Assembly: GCF_032854445.1 (NCBI RefSeq)
Contig: NC_088305.1
Span: 16,125,606 to 16,189,605 of the forward strand
Reading direction: 5' to 3'
From: Liolophura sinensis
Lineage: Eukaryota; Mollusca; Polyplacophora; Chitonida; Chitonidae
DNA: 64,000 bases
Made by a program: the position numbers and the translations under genes. Below, in pieces: positions 40,077-49,959 of the stretch (positions are counted from its first letter, which is position 1; the number at the start of each line of letters is the position of its first letter). The notes under the pieces were generated by a model. That model was given only the letters and a program-made list of their open reading frames with translations. It was not told the DNA's origin and did not search any database.

Positions 40077-41082
40077 ACAAGCATATCGAATTTCTCTACG
40101 AAACGTTTTGCTATTCTGCTCATGGTTGTATAAACAAGTCGTCGAAGAAGCCTGGAAGTAATTTTTTCAAGTTTCCATGACGACTTGGCCGTCTGGAATA
40201 CGTGGATTTACATCGCAAGACTGAAGGATTTTGTACGCATCAAAATGCAGCCGTGTCTGTATTCTGTAAGACGGGTCGAAAGTTGGAGGTCACGAGACTC
40301 CTCTTTCGTGTCTAAAACAAAATGGCCGCCGGATATTAAAACATTAAGGAAAAGTTCACTTTTTGTAACTTCGCTAGCGACCAGTAAAGCCTAGTTGTAC
40401 AAAACAACATCACGAAAGCTCTGCAGAAATACTCAGACTATCTGGAAAGCTAAAAATTACAAAAATCCAAGGGATACAAGATCGCTGACAGCGATTCAAA
40501 AATAGGCATTTTCCTATGCAATAACGTTGGGAGGACCGTTTTCTTCATCCTCGCCGACTGTTACTAAGCGGATCACGTGGTCTTTAACATCCACTCAGTC
40601 TTACATATGCTCTGGTCAGTTTACAGCGAGGGCTACGAGAGAAATATAATTGAATTTTCACAACAGCACCTGGCTATAAAATACTATTAACTGAACTGAA
40701 AACTAACAGATAATAAATCTCTGAACACTACGGCTGACGTCCACATCGTATATGTACTTATGTACATGTACTTAGCCTATATTGTACACGACTGTATGCC
40801 CCTATAAGCATATATAATTCGGAATGCCGAAAATGTTCAGGTAGTTGTCATCGTATATAGGTAGGAATTTAAAATGCCTTCAGGAATAGAATGACAGTTA
40901 TTGTGAATCGGAGAGAGGGAAATAATAGTAAACAAATACGGCCGTATGTTTGCGTTTGCGTATAACCAGAATCCACATCGAAAATGACATCGTTTTGATG
41001 CGAATTCACAGGTTATTTAGGCCAGCTAGATTTGGTTTGGCCATCCATGACTTCACACCACCTACATCGGCTAGGGCAGTAA
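40077..41082. other. Intergenic sequence upstream of the BTB gene
   Basis: No conserved coding region is visible. The open frame at 40,185-40,394 has no recognisable motif. Promoter elements of the downstream BTB gene could lie here or further right, but no clear TATA or initiator context can be assigned. Confidence 0.5.
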
Positions 41083-41136
41083 ATCTGTTTTGTTTTGTTT
41101 TTTGTTTTTTTGTTTTTGTTTTTTTGTTTTTTTTTT
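41083..41136. repeat. T-rich simple repeat, tgtttttt-like
   Basis: A run of T tracts separated by single G residues (ttttgtttttttg...) covers about 50 bp. It may be the reverse complement of a poly(A)-type retroposon tail, but no attached body is recognised. Confidence 0.8.
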
Positions 41137-41309
41137 CGGGAAGTCATTGTTACGTTTCTCAGAAGCCCTCCTGGTAATATACTGTTTAAACAGATTATAA
41201 TCTTTATAATTAGGACTAGTAGCTAAATCTTGACACCAATTCTTTAGTTTAAGTTGTTGGTTTATTATATTCACAGTAGTGGTACGTGTACTTTTAATCC
41301 TGCGTGTTT

Positions 41310-41580
41310 CTTGTTGACTGTTACACTCCTCATGGGTCCTTGAGCAAGGCAGGTGTTGCCCTTGCAATTAGAAGAGCGGAACTGCCTTTGATCTTACATC
41401 TATACCGTTATTCAAAGTGACCACCCCGCGGTGACCCACTGAGTTAGTATAGAAAGCCGAGGTTGAGAAGCTAAACAAAACAACAGAGTATAGAAGCTGA
41501 TGACCACTGATTAATCAATACACAAGCTGACTAAGACATTGTGGTCAGCTTAGGGACTGCATTGTAAAGTTATCAAGTCA
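41310..41580. repeat. Dispersed repeat family A, copy 2
   Basis: It shares the order of motifs with 37,385-37,650: cactcctcatgggtcc, a ggtgacccactgagttagta block, then gctgatgaccactgattaat and caatacacaagctgacta. It ends about 130 bp upstream of the BTB start codon, so it may contribute to that gene's promoter or 5' UTR. Confidence 0.55.
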
Positions 41581-41707
41581 AAGTTTCTCTATAAATGTGC
41601 TCAAGGAACAACCAAGTCGTTAGAATCAAACAGGCAGCCAAACAGCTCAGATCGTCATTCCACATTTACTTGGGTCTTACAGCGTTTTTCATCGGTCAAG
41701 TTCTATC

Positions 41708-41804
41708 ATGGATCGCCCGCAGCCTATTGGACAAAACGATACGTTCTCGCGGTATTCTTTGGGATTTGACATCACGGAGTCCAGCATTCCGGTATCATCA
41801 GAAG
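41708..41804 (+). CDS. BTB gene exon 1 (start codon)
   Basis: ATG at 41,708 opens a 32-codon frame (MDRPQPIGQN..., ending IPVSSE) plus one base, followed by the donor gtaaca. The single leftover base joins the AA that opens exon 2 and gives Glu. A longer open frame in another phase starts at 41,595 and would overlap as an upstream frame if transcribed. Confidence 0.78.
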
Positions 41805-44800
41805 GTAACATTACAGTCCTTATCATGAGATAGCATTACCGGAATATTAATTAACTAAATATACGTATGAATACGCGATACTGATTTAATTCCCCCGGCG
41901 AATATTCCATTCTTCATTTTGTCATTACTGGAAAATGTTGACTGCTTCTCTGTGCAGGAATTCGTGCTATTTTCTTACTTTACACTAGTTCTTTAGCAGT
42001 TTGTGTTGTTTTGGCAGTAAGTGTTGCTACTGTTGATCCGATTGGTTGAGGACTGGCATACGTATGTACGAAGATTTTGATGCTTAGATTCACTAAAACG
42101 GTTTGAATGAAGTCTTAGGTTTATTTATTAACAGATTTAGTAGGAGGCGTTAAGGCATGGTTATTCATTCATTTTTTTCACTCCTAACAGACAACCACAA
42201 TAAATGCCTGGTCTAGAGATTTTTAGCAGGATCCTACAGTTTGGCAAACCATGCATCCAGTTAATTAGCATTAACTAGAAGAGGGAATAATTAAATATGG
42301 GAATAGGCCTACCGGTACGTCATTTATAGGTTTTTCATGTTAATTATCAGAGCATTTTTTCCCCATAGAATCAGCTCTGGGTTTTATGTCGGTGTCCCTG
42401 GCGAGTGGAGTACGAAGTAACACCTCTACTACCGGAAGTTCAATGCTCAGCCATGCGAGTGAGATTTTCACCTTCCAGAACACCAGCGCCCTCTGTGATG
42501 ACCTCCGCTCTATCATCACCATCCCGCAGATGTGTGACGTCATGTTCCTAGTTGGCAAGGAGAAGGTGGCTGTATACGGGCTTAAGGCTATTCTGGCTAC
42601 GCGAAGCAGGTACTTATTTTATTCGTATTCTCTTTATATAGCCTTTATATAGAGTTTAATCCTCTCCACGAAATGAAGCTTTGAGTTAAAAAATTAACCG
42701 TGAGTTAAAAAATTAGCCGTGTTTACTTCCTGCACCCCTTAAGCAGTGGGGCTGCTGCCATAATCTCGTTCAATAAGCTATCCACGTATGTTTGTAATAC
42801 AGGTCGAAGATTTACGCTTGCTTACCACTAAAGCTTAGCCTTTGTGTATCTTACAGAACATTCTTCAAGACACTACTCTCACAGCATGATTGTAATAAGA
42901 GTGATGATGTTGGGGTGAAGGGCAAGTTCCGGTTGATGTCCAGGTTACGCCGGTTTGTTAAAGGGTCACGCAGCCGCCCCTCCCATGCTCTGTACAGCCC
43001 GAGTGATACGGACCATCTCACCCTCACCGTCCCGGAGTTCGATCCCACCATCTTCCGCCAACTCATGGAATTTATACACACTGGGGACATTGAGCTCAGC
43101 GTCGATAATGTTATAGGTAAGCTAAAATCCCTATGCCATATTTTGCGAGTAAGAAAATATAGCCTTGGTGATACACCAATAAGCATATACAGTATAATAC
43201 AATAGCATAAGGTACTCCGAAAAAAACGAAAGTCGCATACTTGACATTTCAATATTTCAACAGATGTTTTTCTGTTTAAATTCGAAGTATCAGGATGTAT
43301 TTGCATTATGCTAGGAAAATATAGTTCATTGCCATCGCCTGGTCCTACTATACCCCATGGGGTTAAAAACCCATCCAGCATTCAAACAGTTCAGTTTAAT
43401 TGGTTAACTAATTGACGATTGTAGAATGAGAATGGGATTCAGCGCTCTTCGAGCAGACCTTTTTAAGTAAAATATTATCGAAGATACTACTTGCCATTAC
43501 TGTAATGATATATGTGAAGATACCTTTCATTATTTTTTTATTTGCTCTCAATTTGCCACCCATAGGAAGCAGATGCTACATAATCTCACGCAAATTATTT
43601 CACCCAGTGTAAATTATTCTGTTTTTATTCCACAATGTTCATGATATATATGTAATAAACTTTTGTTCGGCTCTAAAGATTTAACTTACGACGATAATAA
43701 ACTTGTTTTTCAATGTGTGCATAAATTTATCAATGATACAGAATGATTTTATGACCATGGTAATGGTAATAACGATGTTAACATTATAAATAATAATTAA
43801 TTTATTTCAACTTATGTCTGAAATATGTATTCTCATATTTATATGTATGTACTTCGTTAGTTATTATGTTGTTAATTGTTGCGTAGAGGATATCTCCGTA
43901 GTAGCCATTAGGCTGCGAGAAATCCTCGTTAAATAAATAAAGAATTAAAATAAATTAAATTAACTGAGTAACGTAGCACAAGACACTATAAGCTTATTGT
44001 ATTGACCAGAAACGCAGGCTATGTCGCTGAAATGAATTAAGAGGAGGAATCAAGAAATTCTCAAACCATGTGAATTTACATTCTTGTTCGCAGGTATGTT
44101 GAACGCTGCTGACAGCTACGGTGTGGATGATCTGCGCATGGCCTGCATTCAGTTCCTTCACCGCCTCCTCGAGTTCAACACGGTCTTTCCTCTCCTGGCA
44201 ACCGCTCAAAGCCACGCCCATTTACCGCTGACTGAAATCATCATCGACCAGGTAGATCTGAGCATGTTCAGAAAATCATATACTGTAAATGAGCAGGCAT
44301 CTCAGCTCTGGCTATAATAATTAAATTATTCATATTCAGACGCCATTCTACCACTTTCAAACCATACACCTGCAACATATCCGTTTATATTTTGGGTCTG
44401 ATAATTCTCGAATACTATTCCCAAAGACCCCCAAATGACCGTAAGTAACTGTAAGCAAGCTTTTGGTATTTGGGCATAAAGATCTTATGTATATCACATA
44501 GAACACTCTTATTAAACATCGGTTTTCTGTTTTGTAGATCTTGAACTTCATCGATTCAAAGGCACAGACGCTTCTGCGCCTGAGGAACTTCGAAGTCCTC
44601 TCCAAAGATGCCGCAGTCTTGGTACTTTCCCGACGAACGCTGCGCGCGACAGAAGCGGCCAAATGGGACGCTGCCCTCCACTGGAGTCGATGTCACAGCT
44701 CGGGCCGCGGCGGCGAAGTTCTCAGACTGACGCTCAAGTCCTTCATCTCGGTTATCAACTTCTGCGACATTCCACTGAGGAAGCTGTCACAAGAAATCCT

Positions 44801-45002
44801 CCCGCTCGGCTTCCTCCAAGACGACATCATCCAGCAGGCCTTCGGCCATCATAACGTTTCCCACAGTTCAGCAGCGGAAGCGGACGTTCCCTGCCGAAGG
44901 AGTCTGCGCAAACAACAAGGATCCGCTCGCCTGCGCCAAAAGTTTTCGGTCGGAAGACGTCGATCGGACGACAGCGGTTTTGCCGTTTCCATGGAAGATT
45001 AA
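41708..45002 (+). CDS. BTB/POZ-BACK domain protein, complete five-exon gene, 406 residues
   Basis: Five exons join in phase: 41,708-41,804, 42,369-42,609, 42,857-43,116, 44,094-44,251 and 44,538-45,002. They give 1,221 nt including a TAA stop. All junctions are GT-AG. The start ATG has A at -3 and G at +4. Residues 1-85 are a Ser/Thr-rich low-complexity leader. The BTB domain starts near residue 86 (QMCDVMFLVGKEKV, GLKAILATRSR, RTFFKTLLSQ). It is interrupted by a basic insert (KGKFRLMSRLRRFVKGSRSR) and resumes with LTLTVPEFDPTIFRQLMEFI and a TGDIEL strand. A BACK-like helical region follows (AADSYGVDDLRMACIQFL, FIDSKAQTLLR, AAKWDAALHWSRC). The tail is basic (RRSLRKQQG, VGRRRSDD). Such proteins often dimerise and serve as adaptors, for example for cullin-3 ligases; here the function is unknown. 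The layout recalls arthropod 'serine-enriched protein' (gprs-like) BTB proteins, a tentative link. Confidence 0.9.
42369..42609 (+). CDS. BTB gene exon 2 (leader and first BTB strand/helix)
   Basis: The acceptor ttttttccccatag precedes it and the donor gtactt follows. It encodes the rest of the Ser/Thr-rich leader and the start of the BTB fold (CDVMFLVGKEKVAVYGLKAI). It ends two bases into an Arg codon. Confidence 0.9.
42857..43116 (+). CDS. BTB gene exon 3 (basic insert and rest of BTB domain)
   Basis: The acceptor is tgtatcttacag and the donor gtaagc. It encodes TFFKTLLSQHD, the basic insert between residues about 130 and 155, and the second half of the BTB domain (LTVPEFDPTIFRQLMEFIHT). 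It enters in phase 2 and exits in phase 1. Confidence 0.92.
44094..44251 (+). CDS. BTB gene exon 4 (end of BTB, start of BACK)
   Basis: The acceptor is ttcttgttcgcag and the donor gtagat. It encodes GMLNAADSYGVDDLRMACIQ and the following helices to IIIDQ. It ends on a codon boundary. Confidence 0.92.
44538..45002 (+). CDS. BTB gene exon 5 (BACK-like region and C-terminal tail, stop)
   Basis: The acceptor ctgttttgtag precedes 154 sense codons and TAA at 45,000-45,002. The exon is much more GC-rich than the surrounding DNA. It holds the BACK-like helices and a basic, Ser/Arg-rich tail ending SGFAVSMED. A possible poly(A) signal AATAAA lies at 45,426-45,431. Confidence 0.92.
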   Translation: MLNFIDSKAQTLLRLRNFEVLSKDAAVLVLSRRTLRATEAAKWDAALHWSRCHSSGRGGEVLRLTLKSFISVINFCDIPLRKLSQEILPLGFLQDDIIQQAFGHHNVSHSSAAEADVPCRRSLRKQQGSARLRQKFSVGRRRSDDSGFAVSMED

Positions 45003-45585
45003 CAGTCATCGTGATGAACCCATGTATAGTGCTACGAACTCTTAACGCACCCATATAGTGCAACAATTTTTTTTTGAATTTTTCCTTCCATTCGATGGAA
45101 TCGACATACAATGTGCTACCAACAATCATATGCCCTGCGTACGTCTTTTTTCCCCTCCGTTGATGTGTGGTACATGATAATGTTCCACTAAGACCTCAAA
45201 CAGCACTGGAACGAACCATATTCGCTTGTCTGCTATATATAAGCCATCAACAAACATTGCTAGTTTGGAACAACAAACAAGAGAACTCTGGTGATGGCCA
45301 TGCAGTGCTTTTCAATTACTCCTCAACTATATTCGTGATATTAGCCAGTTAATAGACTTGTGTTTTATGAATGAATTTCATCCGTGATACATATACAAGC
45401 TTACACATATACTTTCCACGTGCAAAATAAAGCCTACTGTCATTTGATGTTCTCTAAAATAATGCAGCATGCCATAAATACTGCTTGTTCGAAACTTGTA
45501 AATGTAATCATCGAAATAAAATATATACCTTCTCAGTTAAGCAAATGTTGCATCTTATTGCCTTTACTGGCTTCCTTTACTACCG
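45003..45585. other. 3' flank of the BTB gene
   Basis: AT-rich sequence with no coding or RNA signal, likely 3' UTR in its first part. It contains the AATAAA at 45,426. Confidence 0.5.
45426..45431 (+). terminator. Possible poly(A) signal of the BTB gene
   Basis: AATAAA lies 424 bp after the stop codon, within cgtgcaaaataaagcc. Another AATAAA is at 46,110-46,115. Which one is used cannot be told from sequence. Confidence 0.4.
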
Positions 45586-45690
45586 TACGTGGGAAGGGTT
45601 GTCAGCAACCTACGGATGGTCGTGGGTTTCCCCTGGGCTCTGCCCGGTTTCCTCCCATCATAATCCTGGCCGCCGTCGTTTGAAGTGATA
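45586..45690 (+). mobile_element. SINE-like family B fragment
   Basis: The sequence gtacgtgggaagggttgtca, gcaacctacggatggtcgtg and ggtttcctcccatcataatc matches the reverse complement of the element at 52,518-52,693. It stops shortly after gccgccgtcg without an A-rich tail, so it is a 3'-truncated or decayed copy. Confidence 0.8.
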
Positions 45691-46578
45691 CTTCAGTCCT
45701 GAGAGAATCTGGGCGGAAGTATCAAAATGATATGAAGGATACCCTAGGGAAGAGTCCTCAAAAACAAAATCTTCGACAGTTTCCGTAAAATTTTCCTGAA
45801 GAGACGTGACAATATTCCTTATGTGACGATGTGTCAGGTAGATGTGACGTCGAGTAAGGCAGTTATGCTGGAATGACGCTAAACGCATTTGAAAGTACAT
45901 GCATTTGTTGTATATGTCAGCGACGGGTGACGCGCGTTCTTGCATGACGTCACACTAAGCAAAATTGGAAAGGACATAAAGCTTTTGCTTCCCCACTATT
46001 CTCCGAAACTAGCGACAGCGGATTTGATACATTTACAATTCAGGAAAGCAGTTCAGACTATCTCAATCCTTATCATTTAACACTCCTTTCAAGACTTGTA
46101 CTCTGTATCAATAAAGCCTGCCATCCGAAGTTTAAAAAAGAGTACCTTTTTCACTTTTGTGATTTTGTGTAACCAAGACAGTTAAAAAAAAAGCAAACAT
46201 GCGCACATCATGTAAATGTACAACCCGTGAACGCACCTTTTTTCATAGTGGCCACATGGGATCCATGTTTTGCCTTTTGATTTCAACCCACTGAAGAGCG
46301 ATGGGCACGCTTCAGGTGACGCCTTAACGAGTTTCCAGTTTCTCATATTGCGTATCTCATGGCCTCGCAAATTCAAACGGTATACCAAGCAAATCCGAAA
46401 AGTGGCTGTGGCCGTTTACGTCTGCATGTTACCCCCCTCCTCTGCAATAACTTAGGTATGTTATACTATGTGTATTATCGGTGTAAATTGTAAAAGAAAA
46501 TGTTATGGCTCTGGCCATTCAAATGTACTTGATGTATTTTAATTAAAAATCATTAAAAAAAAAGAAGTCGGGAGCTTC
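45691..46578. other. Intergenic sequence between BTB gene and Gypsy element
   Basis: No gene, RNA or clear repeat is recognised. An A-rich run at about 46,544-46,564 precedes the Gypsy target site. Confidence 0.5.
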
Positions 46579-46583
46579 AGCAC

Positions 46584-46751
46584 TGTAGCACTTGTATGAG
46601 AGTCTTTGTGCCATTGTAGAGATGTAACAAGACGAGTCACGTTCAGCTTGTTATTCAAGATTTTACTGGAGTAGCTTAACAACTCGTACATAGCGTCGTA
46701 CATTGTCAGTGTGTCCACAATAGCGAGTGAGCAGTTACATCACATGTTACA
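46584..46751 (-). repeat. 3' LTR of the Gypsy element
   Basis: 168 bp, TG...CA ended. It differs from the other LTR at tgtag/tgcag and at gagcag/gagctg. It is the 3' LTR because the coding strand is minus. Confidence 0.95.
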
Positions 46752-46766
46752 TCTCCCTTCTTTTAG
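46752..46766 (-). promoter_or_regulatory. Polypurine tract
   Basis: The minus strand reads ctaaaagaagggaga directly before the 3' LTR, the expected position and composition for the plus-strand primer. Confidence 0.8.
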
Positions 46767-47170
46767 AGTTATTCGTTATGCAATTACGTTAAGAACATTA
46801 CAGATATAACTGGTTGGGTTCATTTAACCTTTAGCTCAGAACTTTCGAGCTGGAAGCCAGAATAAACAGATGAAATGAGGGTTAATGCATTATCAAATGA
46901 ATTGCAACACTGTGCATTAAGCATGTAAAAACACATCGAAGAGGTTACCCAAAGTCAGTTGGATCACCACGGTATAGAATGTAAGTTAGAGTGAGATCCA
47001 TTTCACTTTAGAGTCTCTGTATCATCAATGTTCATTTATGTTGATTAAATCATTGTATATACAGTTCAAAACACAAATCACCAAAGTCATTTGGAAACGC
47101 GTATGACTTCTACGGAATGTCAATATCACTATTGTCACTTCACGGTTTAACAGTCCATAATATGGTTCAC

Positions 47171-47362
47171 TTATTTGTCCATCACAAAGTCCTTAAACCA
47201 TTGCGGTTTGGTCACCACACGACCAGACCTAGTAACTCGTTGGTCTGCATTAATGTCACTTGCAGGTGGAACTTCGCGTTCTCCGGTTGGCGTACTTGAA
47301 GACGTTGGCTGATCGGGTGTCTGGGGGTCAGTGTCATAGGGGGGGGGGGGGGGGTGATACAC
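47171..47362 (-). pseudogene. pol: Detached C-terminal tail of Gypsy pol
   Basis: Beyond the G16 tract another frame continues with a Pro-rich stretch and ends RVTRSGRVVTKPQWFKDFVM. This resembles the basic tail that ends many Gypsy integrases (TRSGR followed by a hydrophobic motif). It is probably the original pol C-terminus put out of frame by length change in the homopolymer. Confidence 0.6.
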
Positions 47363-49410
47363 TGAAACTTACACCAGACTTTCGCAGATGACGACGGTTT
47401 CTGCGTAATGTTCGATTGTCCCCAGTGACCACATTGTATGATCTACTGTTCCCTGATCCGGTAATTTGGGCTTTTTGCCAAGTCTGTCCACGCACCTGTC
47501 CTTGCGGCTGAATCTGTACCACATCCCCTATCATTAGCATGGGAAGGTCTCTTGTACCTCTGTTGTAGTACATCTCTTGTCGCTTTCGCTGGTGTCGGAG
47601 CTTTGACGAGAAGTGGGAAACACGTGGTTTAAGCTGTTTTGGAATAGTCGGGAGCAGTGTCCTTGTTCTACGGCTCATAAGTCTTTGTACAGGACTAGCG
47701 TCGACACCTTGTGTCGGGGTGTTGCGGAAGTCAAGAATTGCCAGATATGGGTCAGTCCTGGACGCTTTTGCCTTCCGCATCAGGGACTTAGCTGTTTTCA
47801 CTGCATTTTCAGCCTTACCATTACTCTGTGGGAAACCTGTAGAGGACGTTTTCGTCTGGAAATCCCGTTTTCGGCTGAACTTGTGAAACTCTTCCGATGT
47901 GTAGTAGGACGCATTATCGGATATAAAGATTTCTGGGATTCCTTGTCTGGCAAACTGGGCTTTCAGTTTACGGATTATGGTAGAACTCGTTGTATTTTCC
48001 CGGTAGTCTAGTTCCCAGAAATTGGAGTAGTAATCCACTGTGACTAAATAGTCATTGCCATCAAATGTAAACACATCACTGCCTACCTTCGCCCATGGTC
48101 TGTCAGGGATTACATACGGATGTAAGGTTTCCTTTGGCTGCTTGCTTCCATAGGAACAACAAATGTCACACTTCTCAATGAAGTCCTTAACGGCAGCACT
48201 CATCCCTGGACAGTAGACACAATCTCGAGCTCTTCGGCAACATCCTTCAATACCCACATGTGATGAGTGGATACGATGTAGCATATCTGCCCTTAGAGAT
48301 TGAGGTATGACAAGTTGCTGACCTTTGAGAATAACGCAATCTTCAGTTGTCAGCTCATCTCTTAGGTTGAAGTAGGGTACCGCTGCTGGGGGTAAGTTGT
48401 CCTTACGTTCAGGCCATCCTTCCTGAATCACTCGAATTAGAGATTGGAAACCACTGTCAGCAGCAGTATGGTCTCTCATATCTTGTAACCTCGTGGGTGT
48501 TATAGGTAGGTTGGAGACTTGGTTAACAGTTTCCATTTCAGTAGCAAATGAACCGGGCTTGTGAGGAAGTGGTGCCCGGCTCAGTGTATCCGCCAAGTAC
48601 ATGAATTTTCCAGGATAGTAGGCGATTGTAGCATCGTAGACTTGTAAACGAAACAACATTCGCTGTAGTCGTTTGGGAGTTTTGTTGAGAGGTTTCTTGG
48701 CTATAATTTCTAGGGGTTTGTGATCCGACTGTATGGTCACATGTCTCCCATAAGCGTAGTTATGGAATTTCTCCAATCCAAATACTACAGCCAACAGCTC
48801 CTTTTCTATCTGCGCATACCTGCGTTCTGCGTCAGACAGAGTTCTACTCGCAAATGCAACGGGTTGTCCATTCTGTGTTATCGCGGCTCCAAGTCCTGTG
48901 TCGGACGCGTCACACTGCAAGGTAAGTTCCTCTTTCACGTCGTAGAAGCGTAGTACGGGATCAGTGCTCACTAAAGTCTTGATTTTCTCTATTGCAGCAT
49001 CATGAGTAGCATCCCAGCGCCAAGCAGTGTCTTTCAGTGTCAACTGTCTTAGCGGCCCACAGACGTCACTAAGCTGAGGTAAGAATTTGCTCAAGTAGTT
49101 TACAAATCCTAACAGTCTCTGTACAGCAGGAACATCTGTTGGTTTGGGCATGTCGCTTACGGCTCGCACTTTTTCTGGGTCCATCTTCAGCCCTTTGTCA
49201 GATATCACGTGGTCCATAAAAGTCACTTCCGGTCGGCGAAACTTGATTTTGTCAAAGCTCAAATTGAGGTTCTCACGACAACGTTCCATTAGGTTCTCAA
49301 GATTTCTGTCGTGATCACGTGATGCCTCTTCATAGGTGTCACCTTCTCCATACAGCAGTATGTCGTCGTGTAAGGACTTGACGCACTTCGAAGACTTCCG
49401 GTGCAGAGGA
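47334..49410 (-). pseudogene. pol: Gypsy pol, second part: RT palm end, RNase H, integrase
   Basis: The frame resumes at the catalytic box (LHDDILLYGEGDT). Then come the RT thumb (FVNYLSKFLPQLSD), RNase H (LTLQCDASDTGLGAAI, EKELLAVVFGLEKF, SDHKPLE) and the integrase zinc finger (HSSHVGIEGCC, CDICC). The integrase core has DYLVTVDYYSNF, FISDNASYYTS and NGKAENAVK, so the DDE residues are present. A C-terminal domain follows with LMIGDVVQIQ and RRNRRHLRKS. The frame ends within proline codons made by a C16 tract. The apparent upstream extension to 49,448 is in another frame of the RT coding part. The catalytic residues outside the deletion are intact. Confidence 0.88.
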
Positions 49411-49959
49411 AATACCGAATGGTAATCTACACCAACGATACCGCCCAAAAGGAGTATTGAAAGTAGTCAGATAGGGGCTCCCCTCATCAAGTTCCACGTG
49501 CCAGAACCCGTTTTTAGCATCAAGGGTTGAGAAGATTTTAGCCTTTGTGAGTTCGGGTAAAATGTCCTCAATCGTAGGTATGATGTGGTGGCTACGTCTT
49601 ATGGCTTGATTCAGATCCTTTGGGTCAATGCATATCCGGAGTTTATTCGATTTCGAAACTAACACCATGCTAGATACCCACGGTGTCGGATCAGTAACAG
49701 GGGCAATTATGTTTAAGTCAGTCAATCTCTGAAGTTCACTTTTGAGCTTATCCCTAAGAGCTACAGGGACTTTACGAGAGGGGTGCACAACTGGAGTAAC
49801 AGCAGGGTCAATGTCAATCTTATACTTGCCCTCTAACACACCAGTGCCTTGGAACACGTCTCTGTACTGTTTCTTTAAGTGTTCCAGTGTTATAGGACTG
49901 TGAGTAGATTCAGAGGTGTTCTTACTCACTGACAAGATGTTTTCAAAGTTCACGTACTA
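49394..49959 (-). pseudogene. pol: Gypsy pol, first part: reverse transcriptase N-terminal half
   Basis: This frame has no ATG. It opens after a TAG at about 49,957 and would be entered from gag. RT motifs appear in order: RDKLKSELQRL, IIAPVTDPTPWVSSMVLVSK, LRICIDPKDLNQAI, FSTLDAKNGFWHVELDE and FGRYRWCRLPFGISSAPEVF. Directly after the last motif the frame is lost. About 20 residues expected before the catalytic Asp-Asp box are missing, so a deletion of some 50-60 bp is likely. Confidence 0.85.

Noticed and set aside
41071-41367. Minus-strand frame of 98 codons with Lys-rich end
   Set aside because: The Lys/Gln tail comes from the T-rich simple repeat and the rest from dispersed repeat family A.
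41595-41828. Open frame of 77 codons as the BTB protein N-terminus
   Set aside because: Its phase at the donor (41,804) does not match exon 2. The ATG at 41,708 in another frame joins exactly. It may still be an upstream open frame.
42851-43381. Minus-strand open frame of 176 codons
   Set aside because: It is antisense to BTB exon 3 and has no recognisable domain.
47613-48011. Plus-strand open frame of 132 codons
   Set aside because: It is antisense to the conserved integrase coding sequence.
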